The notes under the pieces were generated by a model. It made no database searches and had not been told where the DNA came from. It saw only the letters and a program-made list of their open reading frames with translations. 64,000 nucleotides of DNA from CAVUEG01 sp963740525 (GTDB lineage Bacteria > Actinomycetota > Actinomycetes > Propionibacteriales > Nocardioidaceae), in contig CAVUEG010000006.1 of assembly GCA_963740525.1 (NCBI GenBank), positions 930,001 to 994,000 of the forward strand, read 5' to 3'. Made by a program: the position numbers and the translations under genes. This document shows, in pieces, positions 1 through 8,810 of the stretch; positions within the stretch are counted from its first letter, which is position 1, and each line of letters opens with the position of its first letter.

Positions 1-791
1 CCGTCTGCGTCGACGGCCTGCGTCGAGGCATCGGCCGCCGCGTGGACCTCGGGCGGTGCCTGGCCCATCGCCACGCCGCGGCCCGCCCACGCCAGCATCT
101 CGATGTCGTTGCGGCCGTCCCCGATCGCCAGCACGTCGGCCCGGTCGATCCCGAGCCGTTCGCAGGCCACCTCGAGGCCGTGTGCCTTGGACACTCCCTC
201 GGGAGCGAGGTCGAGCCAGGCTGTCCAGCCGATGAAGTAGTTGGTGCCCCGCAGGCCGAGCTTCTTGGCCAACGTCACGAAGTCCTCAGAGGTCGAGTCG
301 GGGTCGCGGATGATCACACGGCTCACCTCGTCGGCGACGATCTCCTCGATCGGGGTCAGGATCATCTCGCCGGAGAGCTCGCCTTCGGGGAAGTGTCGGT
401 TCACGCGGTAGCCGACACCGTGCTCCTCCACGGCGACGGCGGCGTCGGGCACATGCTCCAGCACGGTGCTGACGGCCTCGCGCGCGTCGAAGGTCACCTC
501 GTGCACCAGGTTCATCGGCGGGTAGGTGACCACCACCGCACCGTTGGACGCGACGATGAGCGCCTCGGCCCCGTCGTCGGTGAGGCCGAGGTCATCGGCC
601 AGCCAGGTCATCCCGTGCGGAGCCCGACCACTCGCCAAGATCACCGGGACACCCGCGGCACGCACCCGGCGTACGGCGTCCCGGACGGGGGCGCTGACCT
701 CCTCGACGCTGAAGCCGTGCTCGAGGTCGGGGACCAGCAGCGTGCCGTCGATGTCGAGAGCGACCAGCCGCGGACGCCAGTCGTCAGTCAC
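1..791 (-). CDS. HAD-superfamily hydrolase (Cof-type), 3' end outside the window
   Basis: Probable cytosolic sugar-phosphate or nucleotide phosphatase of the HAD Cof/SupH type. The N-terminal nucleophile motif DIDGT is at residues 13-17 and the C-terminal GDGRND motif is near residue 220, followed by a conserved IEML. The order and spacing fit a Cof-type (C2-capped) HAD enzyme; the substrate cannot be told. The GTG start at 791 overlaps the serS stop (GTGACTGA), so translation is probably coupled to serS. The frame is still open at base 3, about ten residues past the point where such proteins usually end, so only a short tail is missing. Confidence 0.85.
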   Translation of the reverse strand, partial: MTDDWRPRLVALDIDGTLLVPDLEHGFSVEEVSAPVRDAVRRVRAAGVPVILASGRAPHGMTWLADDLGLTDDGAEALIVASNGAVVVTYPPMNLVHEVTFDAREAVSTVLEHVPDAAVAVEEHGVGYRVNRHFPEGELSGEMILTPIEEIVADEVSRVIIRDPDSTSEDFVTLAKKLGLRGTNYFIGWTAWLDLAPEGVSKAHGLEVACERLGIDRADVLAIGDGRNDIEMLAWAGRGVAMGQAPPEVHAAADASTQAVDAD

Positions 792-2070
792 TGACCGGCT
801 CCAGCACGGTCCGACCCTGGAGGTAGGGCTGCAGCGCGGCGGGGACGCGGACCGAGCCATCAGCCTGCTGGTGGGTCTCCAGGATCGCCACGATGGTGCG
901 CGGGATCGCGACCAGCGTGCCGTTGAGCGTGGCGATCGGCTTCACCCCGCCCCCCTCACCCGGGAAGCGGCCGCGGATGTCGAGCCGACGGGTCTGGAAG
1001 TCGGTGCAGTTCGAGGTCGACGTGAGCTCGCGGTAGCGGCCCTGGGTCGGCACCCATGCCTCGCAGTCGAACTTGCGCTCGGCGCTCAGGCCGAGGTCCC
1101 CGGCAGCCACGTCGATCACCCGGTAGGCAAGCTCGAGCTTGTCGAGCCACTCCTTCTCCCACCCGAGCAGGCGCTGGTGCTCGGCGTACGACTCCTCGAC
1201 CGTGGTGTAGGTGAACATCTCCACCTTGTCGAACCAGTGCACCCGGATGATGCCTCGCGTGTCCTTGCCGTGCGATCCTGCCTCCTTGCGGAAGCAGGGG
1301 CTGAACGCGACGTAGCGGCGCGGCAACGTGGCGGCGTCGAGGATCTCGTCGGAATGGTACGCCGCCAACGGGACCTCCGAGGTGCCGACCAGATAGGTGT
1401 CCTGGCCCTCGATCCGGTAGACGTCGTCGGCTGCCTGGCCGAGGAAGCCGGTGCCCTCCATGGCGCGTGGCTTGACCAACGTCGGCGGGATCATCGTGGT
1501 GAAGCCGGCGGACCGGGCCTGGTCCATCGCCATGTTGACCAGGGCCAGCTCGAGGTCTGCCCCGGCGCCGGTGAGGTAGTAGAAGCGGCTGCCGGAGACC
1601 TTGGCCCCGCGCTCGACGTCGATCGCGCCCAGGATCCGACCGAGCTCGACATGGTCCTTGGGCTCGAAGCCCTCCGCCTCGAAGTCGCGTGGGGTGCCGA
1701 CGGTCTCGATCACCACGTAGTCGTCCTCACCGCCCGCTGGAGCCTCGTCTGCGGCGGGGTTGGGGATCGCCATGATCGCGTCGCGCCAGGCCTGCTCGGC
1801 CTCACCCTGCGCGGCCTCGGCGACCTTCACCTCGGCTGCCAGCCCCTTGGTCCGGGCGAGCAGCTGCTGTTTCTCGTCGCCCTGTGCCTGGGGGATCTGC
1901 TTGCCGAGCGTCTTCTGCTCGCCGCGCAGCCGTTCGAAGTCCGCGATGCTCGCCCGCCGACGCTCGTCCGCGGCCAGCGCGACGTCGACCACCTCGGCCG
2001 AGAGCCCTCGCTTGGCCTGGGCAGCGCGCACACGGTCGGGGTCCTCACGAAGCAGCTTGGGGTCGATCAC
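784..2070 (-). CDS. serS: Seryl-tRNA synthetase
   Basis: Class II aminoacyl-tRNA synthetase that charges tRNA-Ser (and tRNA-Sec where present) in the cytosol. The 428 residues match the usual family length. Residues about 30-100 form the charged N-terminal coiled-coil arm that grips the tRNA long arm. The TSEVPL motif lies at 230-235, motif 2 (FSPCFRKEAG) at 256-265, and the motif 3 region with an AIPRT stretch is near the C-terminus. The GTG start at 2070 is fixed by a leaderless promoter 6 nt upstream. The downstream HAD gene overlaps the stop by 8 bp. Confidence 0.97.
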   Translation of the reverse strand: MIDPKLLREDPDRVRAAQAKRGLSAEVVDVALAADERRRASIADFERLRGEQKTLGKQIPQAQGDEKQQLLARTKGLAAEVKVAEAAQGEAEQAWRDAIMAIPNPAADEAPAGGEDDYVVIETVGTPRDFEAEGFEPKDHVELGRILGAIDVERGAKVSGSRFYYLTGAGADLELALVNMAMDQARSAGFTTMIPPTLVKPRAMEGTGFLGQAADDVYRIEGQDTYLVGTSEVPLAAYHSDEILDAATLPRRYVAFSPCFRKEAGSHGKDTRGIIRVHWFDKVEMFTYTTVEESYAEHQRLLGWEKEWLDKLELAYRVIDVAAGDLGLSAERKFDCEAWVPTQGRYRELTSTSNCTDFQTRRLDIRGRFPGEGGGVKPIATLNGTLVAIPRTIVAILETHQQADGSVRVPAALQPYLQGRTVLEPVSD

Positions 2071-2076
2071 CGGGCA

Positions 2077-2082
2077 AGGCTA
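2077..2082 (-). promoter_or_regulatory. -10 element of serS (leaderless)
   Basis: TAGCCT on the minus strand, ending 6 nt before the GTG at 2070, so transcription should begin at the start codon. Inferred from pattern; no transcript data. Confidence 0.55.
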
Positions 2083-2150
2083 TCCGTGCCGTGCCCCGCC
2101 GCTCCAACCGATTGGCAGCCGGCTTCACGGGGACCGGCATACTTTCCGAC

Positions 2151-2174
2151 GTGACACCCCAGGGAACGCCGTGA
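2151..2174 (+). other. Seven-codon leader ORF coupled to the PAP2/DAGK gene
   Basis: A GTG lies 5 nt after a TACTTT hexamer (2140-2145), the same layout as the leaderless starts in this window. It opens a seven-codon frame (V-T-P-Q-G-T-P) whose TGA overlaps the GTG start of the following gene in the four bases GTGA. An AGGGA ribosome site for the main gene lies inside it. This could couple translation of the two. It is an inference from layout only. Confidence 0.3.
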
Positions 2175-3760
2175 CCGACCTCGCCTCCGCACGTCGGCGG
2201 ATGCTCGTCGGAGCAGGCGTCTGTGCGCTCATCGTGGGCGTCCTCGCCGTGCTCGTGGCCCGGGACAACGCGTCCCTCCAAGCGCTCGACACCTGGTTCG
2301 GCGCCGGTCCCGAGCACCTCGCGTACACCAACCAGTGGCTCCGCCAGACGCTCCTGGTGATCCAGGCGGCCTTCTCGACCCTCCCGCTGGGCACGGCAGC
2401 CGGCATCGTCGCGGTGGCGCTGTTCGTGCGCAGCCAGCGGCGGGCGGCGTACTGGACCGTCGCGGTGATGCTCGCGAGCTCCTGGTCCACCTACGGCCTC
2501 AAGGTGGCGCTTCAGCGCAAGCGCCCGGTCTGGGACGACCCGATCACCTCTCTGACGAGCTACTCCTTCCCGTCGGGCCACTCGTCGGGCATCGCCTCTG
2601 CCATGGGCGTGGCGATCGTGCTGACCGTGATGCTCGTACGCCGCCGGAGCCTGCGACGCTGGCTGATCAGCCTGTGGGTGCTCCTGGTCCTGGTGGTGGG
2701 CGCCGACCGGATCTTCCTCGGGGTGCACAACCTCTCGGACGTGGTCGCGGGCTGGGCGCTGGGCGCCTTCTGGGTGCTGCTCGGGCTCGCGCTGTACAGC
2801 CCCGAGCCGCAGTCGCTGTCGGCGACGAACGGGGAGATGCCGGAGGTGTACCGCAGCGAGCGACGACTGTCGGTGATCCTCAACCCGATCAAGGTCGACG
2901 ACCCGGCCGCGTTCCGCGCCGCCGTGGCCCGGCAGGCCGAGCAGGCCGGCTGGAACCCGGCCCAGTGGTACGAGACGACGGTCGAGGACCCCGGTGTCTC
3001 GATGGCCGAGGCCGCTGCCATCGCGGGGTCGGACATGGTGCTCGTGTGCGGCGGTGACGGGACCGTGCGCACGGTCTGCTCCGAGCTGGCCGGGACGGGG
3101 ATCCCGGTCGGGATCGTGCCGGCCGGGACCGGCAACCTGCTCGCGCGCAACCTGGGGCATCCCGCTGTACCTTCCTGCGGCGGTCGACGTCGCACTGAAC
3201 GGTCAGGACCGCGCGATCGACCTGGTCGCGATCAGCGGCGACGGCATCGAGCCGGACTCGCACTACCTGGTGATGGCCGGGATGGGCTTCGACGCCGCGA
3301 TCATGGAGGGCGTCAACGAGCGGGCTTCAAGGCCCGGGTCGGCTGGGTCGCCTACGTGTTCGCCGCGCTGCGGTCGCTGATGTTCCCGGCCGTGCGGATC
3401 GAGGTCTCGGTCGACGACGGTCCGTGGACCCGGCACCGTGCCCGGACGGTGGTGATCGGCAACGTCGGGTACCTGCAGGCCGGGATGCCTCTTCTCCCCG
3501 ACGCCGCGATCGACGACGGCGAGCTCGACGTGGTGATCCTGCACCCGCGCCGGTTCCTGAGCTGGATCCCCCTCGCCCTGCGCGTGCTCAGCAAGGGCAA
3601 GCGCACCGACGACACGATCCAGCGGATGACCGGGGCGAAGATCGCCGTCCGTGCCTCGGCCGAGACTCCGCGCCAGCTCGACGGTGACGCCATCGGGCCC
3701 GGCAAGGAGCTCATCGCTGAATGTGTGCACGGCAAGCTGCTGGTCCGCGTCCCCCGCTGA
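2171..3760 (+). pseudogene. PAP2 phosphatase - diacylglycerol kinase fusion (two compensating frameshifts)
   Basis: Membrane lipid enzyme with two domains. Residues 1-220 carry several membrane segments and the PAP2 signatures: a K..RP motif, PSGHSSG, and R..GVH..SD. The second half is a DAGK/sphingosine-kinase-like lipid kinase domain with GGDGT and a PAGTGN loop. It probably dephosphorylates and phosphorylates lipid intermediates. The frame is lost by one extra G in the GGGG at 3154-3157 and regained by a missing base at 3321-3324, so about 55 residues are out of frame while both flanks are normal. That looks like base-calling error. The GTG start at 2171 has AGGGA at 2161. Confidence 0.85.
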
Positions 3761-3791
3761 CAACCCAACGGGGGCCGTCTGGTGTTCGGGC

Positions 3792-3797
3792 TACCGT
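3792..3797 (+). promoter_or_regulatory. -10 element of the C45-family gene (leaderless)
   Basis: TACCGT ending 7 nt before the GTG at 3805. It is the main reason for choosing that start over the upstream in-frame GTG at 3796. Confidence 0.5.
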
Positions 3798-3804
3798 GGT
3801 CCTC

Positions 3805-4869
3805 GTGCAGCCCGTCCGAACGTTCGTCTCGACCCAGACCGACCCTGCCCGGCGAGGGCACGAGTTCGGCGCGCAGCATCCGACGGAGATCGCGAGCACC
3901 GTCGCGGCGTACCGCGCACTCTTCGACCGTCGGGCAGGCGGGCACTTCGACACCGACCGCTGGGGTGAGCGCGCGTGGGCCACGATCGCCGACCAGGCGC
4001 CCGACGCGGCCGACGAGATCGCCGGCATGGCCCGGGGCGCGGGGGTCGAGGTCCGGGAACTGGCCGCGCTCAACGCGCGCACCGAGCTCCTCGCGATCGC
4101 CGACCCCACCGGCCTGGTCGAGTGCTCGACGGTGGTCGCGCTTCCCCCGGACCGGCCACCGATCGCCGTGCAGACCTGGGACTGGTACGACGCGATGGCC
4201 GCGGGCTGGCTGCACTGGACGGTCCCCAACGAGGACGGCCACGTCGTCGAGACCGTGACGGAGTACGGCGTGCTCGCCAAGATCGGCGTGAGCACCCGCG
4301 GCCTCGCGGTGATGCTCAACATGCTCCACCACCGCGACGACGACCAGCGCGACCTCGGCGACGATGCCCGGGTCGGGCTGCCGGTGCACCTGCTGAGCCG
4401 CCGCCTCCTCGAGCGCGCCGAGTCCACGGAGCAGGCAGCCGAGCTCGTGCGGGACGCGAAGGTCTCCGCCTCGACCTCGCTGACCGTGGTCGACACCGAC
4501 GGCGATGCGGCGTCCTTCGAGCTCTTCCCCGGTGGCCCGGGGGTCGTCCGGCCACAGGACGGCCTGCTGGTGCGAACCAACCACTTCGTGTCGGACGAGG
4601 GCGTGCCGGGCTGTGTCGCGTCCGAGATCAGCGAGGGCACCCGGATCCGCCGACGTGTCCTGCTGGAGCGCCTGACGAGCCAGGCTCCGGCCACTCCCGG
4701 TGACGTCGTGACGGCGATGGACCACCACGTCGCCCCCCTTGGATCGGTCTGCGCCCATCCGGACCCCCGCGTCGAGCCGCTGCTGCGGCACGCGACCTTG
4801 GCGACGGTGTCCCTGGATGTGACCACCGCGAGTCTCGACGTACGCCGCGGCGGACCGTGCGGACGCTGA
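3805..4869 (+). CDS. C45-family autoproteolytic acyltransferase/hydrolase
   Basis: Relative of the isopenicillin-N acyltransferase (AAT) family, Ntn hydrolases that activate themselves by cleaving just before a cysteine. The candidate nucleophile is Cys107 in the segment VECST. It is preceded by the family's LNARTEL stretch and followed by QTWDWY near residue 130. There is no signal peptide, so it is probably cytosolic. Length (354 residues) fits the family. The true substrate is unknown: members hydrolyse or transfer amide-linked acyl groups, and this one need not act on beta-lactams. It stands alone between unrelated genes. Confidence 0.75.
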   Translation: MQPVRTFVSTQTDPARRGHEFGAQHPTEIASTVAAYRALFDRRAGGHFDTDRWGERAWATIADQAPDAADEIAGMARGAGVEVRELAALNARTELLAIADPTGLVECSTVVALPPDRPPIAVQTWDWYDAMAAGWLHWTVPNEDGHVVETVTEYGVLAKIGVSTRGLAVMLNMLHHRDDDQRDLGDDARVGLPVHLLSRRLLERAESTEQAAELVRDAKVSASTSLTVVDTDGDAASFELFPGGPGVVRPQDGLLVRTNHFVSDEGVPGCVASEISEGTRIRRRVLLERLTSQAPATPGDVVTAMDHHVAPLGSVCAHPDPRVEPLLRHATLATVSLDVTTASLDVRRGGPCGR

Positions 4870-4930
4870 TTCTCGGGTGCCGGCTGTGCGAGGATGCGGC
4901 AGATCCGCACCGTCGACCGAAGGCGACCCG

Positions 4931-5422
4931 ATGACCGAGCAGCACCCGCCCGAGCACGGCACGACTCCTCCCCCGCCGCCGTACGAGTCCTTCCCTGCCT
5001 TCCCTGCCCCCCCTGCACCCCCGCAGGGCTGGCAGGCGGGTCCGACGATGCCGCCGGCCACGGGACCGCTCGGTGAGACCCGCGGCACCGGCGTGTGCAT
5101 CCTGCTGACGATCGTCACGTTCGGCATCTACAGCCTGTACTGGTTCTTCAAGGTGCACCAGGAGATGAAGGACCACACCGGGCGCGGGATCGGCGGCCCG
5201 ATCGCGCTCCTGATCGCCTTCTTCGTCGGCATCGTGATGCCCTACATCACCTCGTCCGAGGTGGGTGGCCTGTACTCCGGTCGTGGCCAGAAGCCGCGGG
5301 TGACCGCCATGACCGGTCTCTGGTACTTCCCGGGCGTCTTCATCCTGGTCGGACCGCTCGTGTGGTTCGTCAAGACCAACGGGGCGCTCAACGAGTACTG
5401 GCGTTCGCTCGGCGCGAACTGA
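4931..5422 (+). CDS. DUF4234 membrane protein
   Basis: Small membrane protein of 163 residues. Residues 1-50 are rich in proline and low in complexity. They are followed by a conserved segment starting GTGVCILL, a second hydrophobic stretch near residue 95 and a third near residue 140. The YSLYWFFKVH region with its aromatic residues is typical of DUF4234. Function is unknown. The ATG at 4931 has an AAGGCGA ribosome site. The gene is convergent with the DUF4446 gene, with a short hairpin between them. Confidence 0.75.
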   Translation: MTEQHPPEHGTTPPPPPYESFPAFPAPPAPPQGWQAGPTMPPATGPLGETRGTGVCILLTIVTFGIYSLYWFFKVHQEMKDHTGRGIGGPIALLIAFFVGIVMPYITSSEVGGLYSGRGQKPRVTAMTGLWYFPGVFILVGPLVWFVKTNGALNEYWRSLGAN

Positions 5423-5423
5423 G

Positions 5424-5440
5424 CCCGGGCCCCACCCGGG
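5424..5440. terminator. Short GC hairpin between convergent genes
   Basis: CCCGGG at 5424-5429 pairs with CCCGGG at 5435-5440 around a five-base loop, between the DUF4234 and DUF4446 stop codons. There is no T-run. A weak bidirectional terminator is the simplest reading. Confidence 0.35.
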
Positions 5441-5459
5441 GAGCAGTGTCGGTGGCAGG

Positions 5460-5888
5460 TCAGCCCGCACGGGCGAGCCGGACCGCTTCCTCCTCCTCGG
5501 GGGACAGCGGCTGCTCGCAGGTCCACCCGACGACGTTCTTGGCGTACGTGCGCGCCTCGCTACGACCGTGGATCGAGGTGAGGACCACGCCGTTGCCCCC
5601 GTCGTCGGCGAGCGCCAGCGACCACGACAGGTGGCCGCCCATGTCGCCGAAGGCGTCGTAGCGGACCACCGAGAGGTGGCGCAGCGCGTCGGAGACCTCG
5701 AGCCGCAGCGCGGACACCTCCTGCCTGAGGCCCTGGACGTCGACCGGCAACGAGTCGGCCGCAAGGCGGGCGCCGCGGCGACGGTTGCGTCCCGGCTGGC
5801 TGCGCCTCAGCGCCAGCACGGCCAGGGCGACGGCGACGACGGCGAGCACGAGCGAGAGAGTGATCAGCGATCCGACCAGGGTGTCCAC
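5460..5888 (-). CDS. DUF4446 membrane-anchored protein
   Basis: Protein of 142 residues with one N-terminal membrane helix (about residues 6-28), then a basic stretch and a soluble domain containing YDAFGDMGG and a following LSWSLAL segment, the hallmark of DUF4446. Function unknown. It follows pheA on the same strand. An upstream in-frame ATG at 5963 would overlap the pheA end and add a low-complexity tail, so I prefer the GTG at 5888, which has a TACGAT hexamer 7 nt before it. Confidence 0.75.
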   Translation of the reverse strand: MDTLVGSLITLSLVLAVVAVALAVLALRRSQPGRNRRRGARLAADSLPVDVQGLRQEVSALRLEVSDALRHLSVVRYDAFGDMGGHLSWSLALADDGGNGVVLTSIHGRSEARTYAKNVVGWTCEQPLSPEEEEAVRLARAG

Positions 5889-5895
5889 CGAACGG

Positions 5896-5901
5896 ATCGT
5901 A
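5896..5901 (-). promoter_or_regulatory. -10 element of the DUF4446 gene (leaderless)
   Basis: TACGAT on the minus strand, ending 7 nt before the GTG at 5888. Confidence 0.45.
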
Positions 5902-5910
5902 GGCGGAGGC

Positions 5911-6852
5911 TCAGTGGCCGTTGCGGAGGCGCGCGAGCCAGGCGGAGGCATCGCGGAAGTCACCGTCGGTGGTGCCCATCCTGATCTCCGGCGCCGTCCC
6001 GTCGGCCCGCGGGTACGAGCCGAGGAAGCGTACGTCGGCGCAGGTACGACGCAGCCCCATCAGCGCCTCGCCCACGCGGGCGTCGTCGATGTGCCCTTCG
6101 CAGTCGATGGAGAAGCAGTACCTGCCCAGCCCGACGCCCGTCGGGCGCGACTCGATCCGGCTGAGGTTCACCCCGCGCAGGGTGAACTCCTCCAAGAGCT
6201 CGAGCAAGGCCCCGGGGTGGTCGTCGCGGATGAACGCCACCAGCGAGGTCTTGTCCGCGCCGGTGGAGGGCGCGGGGAGACCGGGCCGGGAGACCAGCAC
6301 GAAGCGGGTCACCGCATCGGGGTTGTCGCCGATGCCCGTGGCGAGCTCGGCTAGCCGGTAGTGGCCCGCGGCCAGCGGCGCGGAGATCGCCGCGTCCCAC
6401 GCTGCGGTGCCGTCCGCAAGCGCGGCAGCAGCCGCCGCGGTCGAGGTCGTGTGCACGACCTCGGCGTGCGGGAGGTACGTCGCCACCCAGCGCCGGGTCT
6501 GTGCCGCGGCATGGGGGTGGGTGCCGACCACCTTGATCTGCTCGGCGGACACCCCGGTCGGCGCCAGCAGCGAGAAGGCGACCGGGACCGTGATCTCGCG
6601 GGTGATCAGGAGCGGGTCGCCCGAGGCGAGCTCGTCCAGCGTGACGGGCACCGACCCTTCGACGGAGTTCTCGATCGGCACCACGGCACCGTCCGCCTCG
6701 CCCGAGCGCACGGCGTCGAGGGCGACGGTGACGGTCAGGCACGGTTCGAGACTCGCCCGCCCTGTCGCGGGCAGGGTGCGCAGCGCCTGCTCGGCGAAGG
6801 TCCCGACAGGACCGAGGTAGGCGTAGCGGGCCGGTGGTACTCCAGGGGTCAC
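5911..6852 (-). CDS. pheA: Prephenate dehydratase
   Basis: Converts prephenate to phenylpyruvate in phenylalanine synthesis. The 313-residue protein is the monofunctional actinobacterial form: a PDT domain with GPVGTFAEQA at residues 14-23 and ENSVEGSV at 61-68, then a C-terminal ACT domain (about 195-270) with the ESRP phenylalanine-binding motif. Feedback inhibition by phenylalanine is therefore expected. There is no chorismate mutase domain. The GTG start has a leaderless promoter, and the gene is divergent from larB across 57 bp. Confidence 0.95.
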   Translation of the reverse strand: MTPGVPPARYAYLGPVGTFAEQALRTLPATGRASLEPCLTVTVALDAVRSGEADGAVVPIENSVEGSVPVTLDELASGDPLLITREITVPVAFSLLAPTGVSAEQIKVVGTHPHAAAQTRRWVATYLPHAEVVHTTSTAAAAAALADGTAAWDAAISAPLAAGHYRLAELATGIGDNPDAVTRFVLVSRPGLPAPSTGADKTSLVAFIRDDHPGALLELLEEFTLRGVNLSRIESRPTGVGLGRYCFSIDCEGHIDDARVGEALMGLRRTCADVRFLGSYPRADGTAPEIRMGTTDGDFRDASAWLARLRNGH

Positions 6853-6858
6853 CCCGCC

Positions 6859-6864
6859 AGCCTA
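6859..6864 (-). promoter_or_regulatory. -10 element of pheA (leaderless)
   Basis: TAGGCT on the minus strand, ending 6 nt before the GTG at 6852. It sits back to back with the larB -10. Confidence 0.55.
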
Positions 6865-6896
6865 AGGCGGGCACGGGGTCGGCACGACCGGGGAGA

Positions 6897-6902
6897 TAGA
6901 TT
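6897..6902 (+). promoter_or_regulatory. -10 element of larB (leaderless)
   Basis: TAGATT ending 7 nt before the ATG at 6910. Confidence 0.5.
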
Positions 6903-6909
6903 CCCGGAC

Positions 6910-7632
6910 ATGACCGCTCCGACGCCGCCACCCCGCGACGAGGTCGCCGACCTCGGCTTCGCTCGGCTGGACGTCAGCCGCGCCACCCGCACCGGTGATC
7001 CCGAGGTCGTCTACGGCGCCGGCAAGACTCCGGAGCAGATCGTCACGCTGCTCGCGACGCTGCACGAGCGCCATCCGGAGCGGGCCGTCCTCGCCACCCG
7101 GCTGTCCCAGGAGGCCCTCGACCACCTGGCCCAGGAGCTGCCCGAAGCGGTCCTCGACGAGGTCTCACGCGCGGCCACACTGGGTCCGCTTCCGAAACCG
7201 GCGGGCACCGTCGTCGTGGTCTCGGCCGGCACGTCCGACGCGGCCGTGGCCGGCGAGGCCGCACTCACCGCCCGCGTGTACGGCGCCGGAGTGGTCCGCA
7301 TCGAGGACGTCGGCGTGGCCGGCCTGCACCGACTTCTCGCCGTCCGCGACTCCCTCACCGAGGCCGACTGCCTCATCGTCGTGGCCGGCATGGAGGGTGC
7401 CCTGCCCAGCGTGGTCGGCGGACTGACCGGCGTACCCCTGGTCGCCTGTCCGACCAGCGTGGGCTACGGCGCCTCGTTCGGCGGAGTCGCGGCTCTCCTC
7501 GCGATGCTCAACTCGTGTGCCCCCGGGGTCACGGTGGTGAACATCGACAACGGGTTCGGTGCCGGGGTCTTCGCCGCCCGGGTGGCCCGCAACGCACGAC
7601 CGCGTGAGAACTCGCCGGGACAGCTTCCGTGA
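6910..7632 (+). CDS. larB: Nickel-pincer cofactor biosynthesis protein LarB
   Basis: Carboxylase/hydrolase that acts on nicotinic acid adenine dinucleotide in the first step of nickel-pincer nucleotide synthesis, the cofactor of lactate racemase. The 240-residue protein has a PurE-like (AIR carboxylase) C-terminal domain: VVVSAGTSDAAVA near residue 100, GMEGALPSVVGGL near 160, and the glycine-rich GYGASFGG loop near 187. The short N-terminal part includes DLGFARLDVSRA, typical of LarB. The larC start overlaps its stop (GTGA). Confidence 0.93.
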   Translation: MTAPTPPPRDEVADLGFARLDVSRATRTGDPEVVYGAGKTPEQIVTLLATLHERHPERAVLATRLSQEALDHLAQELPEAVLDEVSRAATLGPLPKPAGTVVVVSAGTSDAAVAGEAALTARVYGAGVVRIEDVGVAGLHRLLAVRDSLTEADCLIVVAGMEGALPSVVGGLTGVPLVACPTSVGYGASFGGVAALLAMLNSCAPGVTVVNIDNGFGAGVFAARVARNARPRENSPGQLP

Positions 7633-8801
7633 TCGGCTGGGTCGACGCCTCGTCGGGCGCGAGCGGGGACATGCTGCTCGGTGCCCTGGTGGGCGCCGGC
7701 GTCCCGGTCGACGTGCTGGCCGGTGCCATCGCAGCCGTCGCTCCCGAGCACGTCGCACTCACCCCGGAACCAGTCTCCCGCAACGGTTTCGCCGCCACCC
7801 GGTGCCGCGTCGACGTCGCCGACTCCGTCACCCACCGCCCCTGGCGCGACCTCCAGGCGCTCCTCGCGGCCGCGGACCTCGCACCCGGGGTTCGCGACCG
7901 TGCGCACGGAGCCTTCGAGCGGCTGGCCATCGCCGAGGGCGCTGTCCACGGCACCAGCCCCGACGACGTGCACTTCCACGAGGTCGGTGCCCTCGACGCG
8001 ATCGCCGACGTGGTCGGCGTCTGCGCCGGGCTCGAGCACCTGGCCCTCGAGCGGCTCGTCGTCTCCGCGATCTGCGTGGGCTCGGGCACGGTGTCCGGAG
8101 CCCATGGGTCCATGTCCGTGCCTCCGCCCGCGGTGGCGGAGCTGCTGCGCGGGGTGCCGTCGTACGCCGGGCCGGTGGCCCTGGAGATGTGTACGCCGAC
8201 CGGGGCCGCGCTCCTCGTCAGCGCCGCGACGTCGTTCGGGCCGCAGCCGCTGATGGCCACGACCACGATCGGGGTGGGCGCCGGGGGCCGCGATCCCGCG
8301 GGACACGCCAACGTGCTGAGGCTCCTCGTCGGCGAGCCCGCAGAGGCTGCCGGTGCGGATGAGGCGACCGCGCTGCTGCTGGAGAGCAACGTCGACGACC
8401 TCGACCCGCGGATCTGGCCGGATGTGATCGCGGCCCTGCTCGAGGCCGGCGCGTCCGACGCGTGGCTCACCCCGATCCTCATGAAGAAGGGCCGCCCCGC
8501 CCACACGCTCAGCGTGCTGGTGCGGAGCGAAGCCGCCGACACCGTGCGCCACGAGATCTTCCGGCACACCTCGACGATCGGCCTGCGCGAGCAGCCCGTC
8601 GGCAAGCACGCGCTGGACCGCGAGCTCCGTGAGGTCGAGGTCGACGGGAACCGGATCTCGGTGAAGCTCGCCCGTCGAAACGGCGAGCTCCTCAACGTCC
8701 AGCCCGAGTACGACCACGTCGCCGCGGCCGCACGGGCACTGGGTCGGCCGATCAAGGACGTGCTCGCCGCCGCCATCGCGGCCAGCCGGGACCTGGGCTG
8801 A
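7629..8801 (+). CDS. larC: Nickel insertion protein LarC (single ORF)
   Basis: CTP-dependent cyclometallase that inserts nickel into the pincer nucleotide. The protein (390 residues) starts with the family's DASSGASGDM motif and contains HFHEVGALDAIAD near residue 115, as well as LESNVDDLDPR and the ILMKKGRPAH stretch in the second half. In lactobacilli LarC is made by a programmed frameshift between larC1 and larC2; here both parts lie in one continuous frame. The GTG start overlaps the larB stop. LarA and LarE are not in this window. Confidence 0.93.
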   Translation: MIGWVDASSGASGDMLLGALVGAGVPVDVLAGAIAAVAPEHVALTPEPVSRNGFAATRCRVDVADSVTHRPWRDLQALLAAADLAPGVRDRAHGAFERLAIAEGAVHGTSPDDVHFHEVGALDAIADVVGVCAGLEHLALERLVVSAICVGSGTVSGAHGSMSVPPPAVAELLRGVPSYAGPVALEMCTPTGAALLVSAATSFGPQPLMATTTIGVGAGGRDPAGHANVLRLLVGEPAEAAGADEATALLLESNVDDLDPRIWPDVIAALLEAGASDAWLTPILMKKGRPAHTLSVLVRSEAADTVRHEIFRHTSTIGLREQPVGKHALDRELREVEVDGNRISVKLARRNGELLNVQPEYDHVAAAARALGRPIKDVLAAAIAASRDLG

Positions 8802-8810
8802 CCGACGACC

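Noticed and set aside
3154..3324. Programmed ribosomal frameshifting in the DAGK gene
   Set aside because: Two shifts in opposite directions would be needed, and no slippery heptamer with a downstream structure is evident. Sequence error is simpler.
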